Shown in pieces: positions 60,401-64,000 of a stretch of 64,000 nt of DNA. Position 1 is the first letter of the stretch. Every line of letters starts with the position of its first letter. The position numbers and the translations under genes were made by a program. This stretch comes from Gymnorhina tibicen (lineage: Eukaryota; Chordata; Aves; Passeriformes; Artamidae), in NCBI GenBank assembly GCA_013399875.1, contig VXAZ01008026.1, forward strand, positions 124,001 to 188,000, written 5' to 3'. A model generated the notes under the pieces. It was not told where the DNA came from, ran no database searches, and saw nothing but the letters and a program-made list of their open reading frames with translations.

Positions 60401-63400
60401 GCCTTTAATGCCTTTACTGTTGGATGGTAACACAAATCTTTCACTACCTTATAAAAATATTTCACAGCGCCACCAGTTACCACAGTAATATTTAGTGATC
60501 TGGATGGTGGGGTCAGGCAGGGTTTGGTGAACTGTGTTTGAAGAAGGACTTCTGCCTTCTAGATTCCATAGCCTCTCAGTGACCTCACAGATGAGCCAAC
60601 TCTCATTTCCTTCAGCAGTTTGCCCATGAAGGGGGAGAGCAGTGCTGAGGGAAGGGGCATGTGCTGCAGCCTTTCCTCTTCAGCCTCTCACCATGGATAG
60701 AGCTGCAGGATGGCAGTCTTCCTGCTCTGTGGGGACAGAAGCAGAGGCACAGCCGTGGTGAGCCACAGAAAGCAGGGCTGCACCACAGCACACATGGTAC
60801 TGTTTGATGCCAGATACACATCGTGATACCATCCATTCCGAATGTGACTTAATTTCATTTACCACAGGTATATCTTTAGATTATTTTTTCCTTCATTTGG
60901 AGTTTTTCTTTCTCACATATTTGAAGTGAGCATACAGCTTGATGTGATCTGCTTAATAGATTGGAAAATTTCAAGTGGTTTGTTCCTGGAGCTGACTCAA
61001 GGCTTCTCCGCATACAGGAAAACTTGAATTTTGCAGCAGTACTAGAGTCTATACAAAAGAACATGGAGGTTGTAGAAGGTGGATGTACATGAAGAAGAGC
61101 ATGGAGGAAAGAGGAGAGGGAGGTGCAGGGAGATCCATTGTCAAGATCATTCAGTGGTGTTTGGGATGACCAGGAGTAGAATTAAGACGCCTACTTCATC
61201 AGTTGCTGGATCCCAGCCCTCTAGTCTCTAGTTTCAGAAGATTGTTCCTCTCCTTGCCCACACTCCTTACCTCTCAAGCAGCAAACATCTCATCATTTAC
61301 ACCTCCTCCACTGCTGCCAGGGCTCAGCTGCTCTGGCAAAGGAAGGGGCAGAAATAGGACTAAGTCAGAAGTTCAGGTTTGCTACTGTCACTGATGCATA
61401 CTCTCTCTTACAGTGAGTATAAAACAGGCACACATACAATGTAACACGTATATCTTTACAGTGTAAAAGTATAAATTACTTAGGCTGAGAGAGTTTGCTG
61501 TCAGAAGGTAGATATCAGTTGCTCACATGATAGGAACAGCTCAAATGCACGGTCTTCCTACCCACAGGAGAAAGGCCTTGGCAGGAGAAAGAGCGGAACT
61601 TGCCTGCTCTTTACTGGGGCCATTGTGCCACCCTGAAGATCTGCGTCCATAGGCAACCTGCCTACGTTGCCTATACCTGCAGCTGGCCCTGATGTTGTCT
61701 GTTCAAATAAAATAAAAACTCTAAAATTAAAATGGAAACCTCAGCAATAAATGTCTTTAAGAATTTCTTTTTCATTTGGAAAAAGAAGAATAAATATTTA
61801 TTAGGGCATAAAATCTAAAGGTTTGTCTGATACCAGTCTGAATTTATAGTGCAGCAGAGCTGGTGCAATGCAGTTTGAAGAATGATAACAAGACGGTGAA
61901 GTATTTACTATGGAACTAACTTGCTTATTACTCATTACATGATCAATACTTTTGTTGTTGGTAAGTGTAACAAACATGCTTCATTAAAATGCTATTTAGC
62001 TATAATAGGCTAAAGAGCTTTTGAAATTAGTGTTTTAGGAAAACCGCATATTCCCCAAACACAACAGGATTACCCATTCTAAAAAAAAATTACTTAAGCA
62101 GCTGTACAGGAACATTAATGTATCTTTGCATCTACAGGCAGAGCAGCTTAACGAACTCAGGGTCCATCCCAAAACCAGCCTTATACCTCTGTCTTCCAGC
62201 AAAACAATAATCCTTGGAGCCATTTTCATGTATCTAAAAGTAGGTGCATAAGAAATAAGGGCCTATTATGTGTTCTGGGAGTAACAGGAATATCAGCTAG
62301 GGCAAGTGGCTGAAGCAGTTTCAGACTTCTAGGAATATTTCTGGAAGTGCATAGCCAAGATTTTTAAACTGTTAGGTGATATTTCAGTCTCTTCTTATGG
62401 AGAATAGACTGTGTCTCTCTATCTCAGATTTCAAATTAAATTTCCACAAGGTGTATGGGGAGACTATGCTAAAGATTTGGAATCACCTATTTAGAGATGT
62501 CATACGCTACATATAGTTTATCTATAATCATTGTGAGGTGTAACAAGACAGGGTAAATTTAACTAAGGAGCAGTCTGGGGACATAGTCCAGATAATATAT
62601 ACCAGCAAATATTAAATGGGCAGTGCTAGAGTAATTTTCTGCTTTGACCACCATTAGGAGAAGCTAAACATATCTGTCTAGGCACGTTTCAGGCTCCAGC
62701 AGAGAGAACACCAAAAAGCTCCCTAGAGATGTGCTAAGCACTCCTTCTGCCTCTGACATTTCTAAAAGGAAATGTGATGAATTTATTCTGACAATAATTA
62801 TAGTTCATTGTTTCCAAAGCATTTGAAACATCTGGAATAAGGACATGTAATGAAATCCCAGACAAGATTCCAGGGGAAGGATACTTGAATTTCTGGAAGA
62901 CACATGATTACAAAAGCCAATTTCCCATTCACCGGAAATTTTGAAAACATTTTGTTGTGCTCACTTAAGGCTTCTCCTCTGCCCGTGAAATTCTCGCTAA
63001 CAAAAATGCTGCCTTACTGTCAGATGTGAGGGTGCACCCCCTTTAAAGAGAAACTGTACTGTGACTTCATACTAATCACTACCCACTTTATTCATCTTAT
63101 GTCTCAATTCAGCAATGCTGTTAGATCAGAATCATAACTAGGAGAAATTCCCAACAGGAACTGCTAATGAGGACAGATTATTCAAGGGAATCATTAGATG
63201 CAGCAAAGAATTTACATAATTTTAAATTGTTATTGTGTAAACTGTATGGTCACAGTTTACATTAACATATTTTCAATTAAATGATTTCTAAATCTTGAAA
63301 TTTCAAGATCTGTTGCAAGAGAGGAATCAAGTCTGCATGTTGTTAAATGTCTTTTCTACAGACTTGTACAAATTAGCATGGTTAGCTGGCCTTACAGGAA

Positions 63401-64000
63401 TGAGGTATGTTTGTGTTGTGATAGATATTTAAGCTGAAAACTCAAGGCACATGCCAAAGCAAACACAACCCAAAGCTGAGAGAGCATCCACCATATGAAC
63501 GTGCTGAAAAGAGCACTTGAGTATTTTAAGAAATGTTCACATCGTGCCTTAGGATTAATGGCACTTTGAACATTCCCATGCAGCTCTATTGTGGAGGCTC
63601 ATTAGCAACTGCTGTACAGGGGATGCTCCATTCAACCAAGGTCAGGTAAGTGACACTAATTGCCAGCAACTGCTTTCTGCCCAAGGTAACCCATTGCTAT
63701 GTTGGGGAGGAAACAATCTATGCCCAAAAGACATAATTCCTACCCATGCAGTGTATTCAACATTTCCCCTACCATTACGCTTTTGAACAAGCTGAAATAC
63801 AATTATTTCGGATATGTGTATCTTTGCTGAGGGGTTTATGTACCATCCCTAAGTGCTGAGCATCTCTTTTGAGCCCCTGCCCTTGAGATATCTGAAATAC
63901 AAAGCAAATACACAGTACATTGAAGTGCTCTGTGGGAGGACAGCAGGAGAAGATGATATTTATATACACAAGTATTATGCACAAAGTATAACCACAAAAA
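54441..64000. other. Upstream intergenic region, no gene recognised
   Basis: About 9.5 kb of AT-rich DNA. Short ORFs occur on both strands, but none shows a known domain, exon-like conservation or matched splice sites. Two GC-richer patches stand out, near 57,890-58,120 and 60,540-60,850. In human the next gene on this side is PTPN2, facing the other way. I see none of its exons here. Confidence 0.6.

Noticed and set aside
1..64000. CRISPR arrays, prokaryotic operons, tRNA or rRNA genes, or a novel defence-like system
   Set aside because: Nothing in the window shows such structure. Gene architecture, repeats and splice signals are those of an ordinary bird genomic locus.

Overview
This is nuclear DNA from a bird. 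The evidence is several CR1 LINE tails of the avian type, LTRs that I recognise as families widespread in bird genomes, short introns, and two conserved vertebrate genes in the same order and relative orientation as on human chromosome 18p11.21. The repeats suggest Neoaves, possibly a passerine, but the species cannot be read from the window. No bacterial, CRISPR or tRNA/rRNA content was seen.

Layout: everything genic that I can support is on the minus strand. CEP192 (centrosomal scaffold) runs from a CpG-island promoter near 38.2-38.85 kb down to and beyond position 1. I could chain 32 coding exons with conserved splice sites and unbroken codon phase: 6,236 coding bases, about 2,079 residues from the chosen Met. 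The C-terminal part of the protein (roughly 400-450 residues by comparison with the human protein) lies to the left of the window. SEH1L (WD40 nucleoporin and GATOR2 subunit) lies upstream of it in the same direction. It has nine coding exons from 53,055 to the stop at 41,972, which spell a 419-residue protein equivalent to the long (A) isoform.

Between the two genes (about 38.9-41.4 kb) is a short intergenic stretch with one CR1 tail. From 53.1 to 64.0 kb lies the 5' flank of SEH1L: a GC-rich promoter, a GGGCGA hexanucleotide array broken by an assembly gap, two CR1 3' ends in tandem, and about 9.5 kb of AT-rich DNA in which I recognise no gene. Two runs of N (18,650-18,672 and 53,208-53,268) mark gaps, both inside low-complexity sequence.

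How the genes work together: CEP192 recruits PLK4, PLK1 and Aurora A to build centrosomes and spindle poles. SEH1 belongs to the NUP107-160 Y-complex (nuclear pore and kinetochore) and to GATOR2. Both act in mitosis, but their adjacency is ordinary conserved synteny and not an operon-like unit. I found no new biological system. The points most worth a second look are a sense-oriented solo LTR inside CEP192, a G4-prone hexanucleotide repeat about 215 bp upstream of the SEH1L start codon, a possible divergent transcript at the CEP192 promoter, and the splice choice that decides the SEH1L C-terminus.
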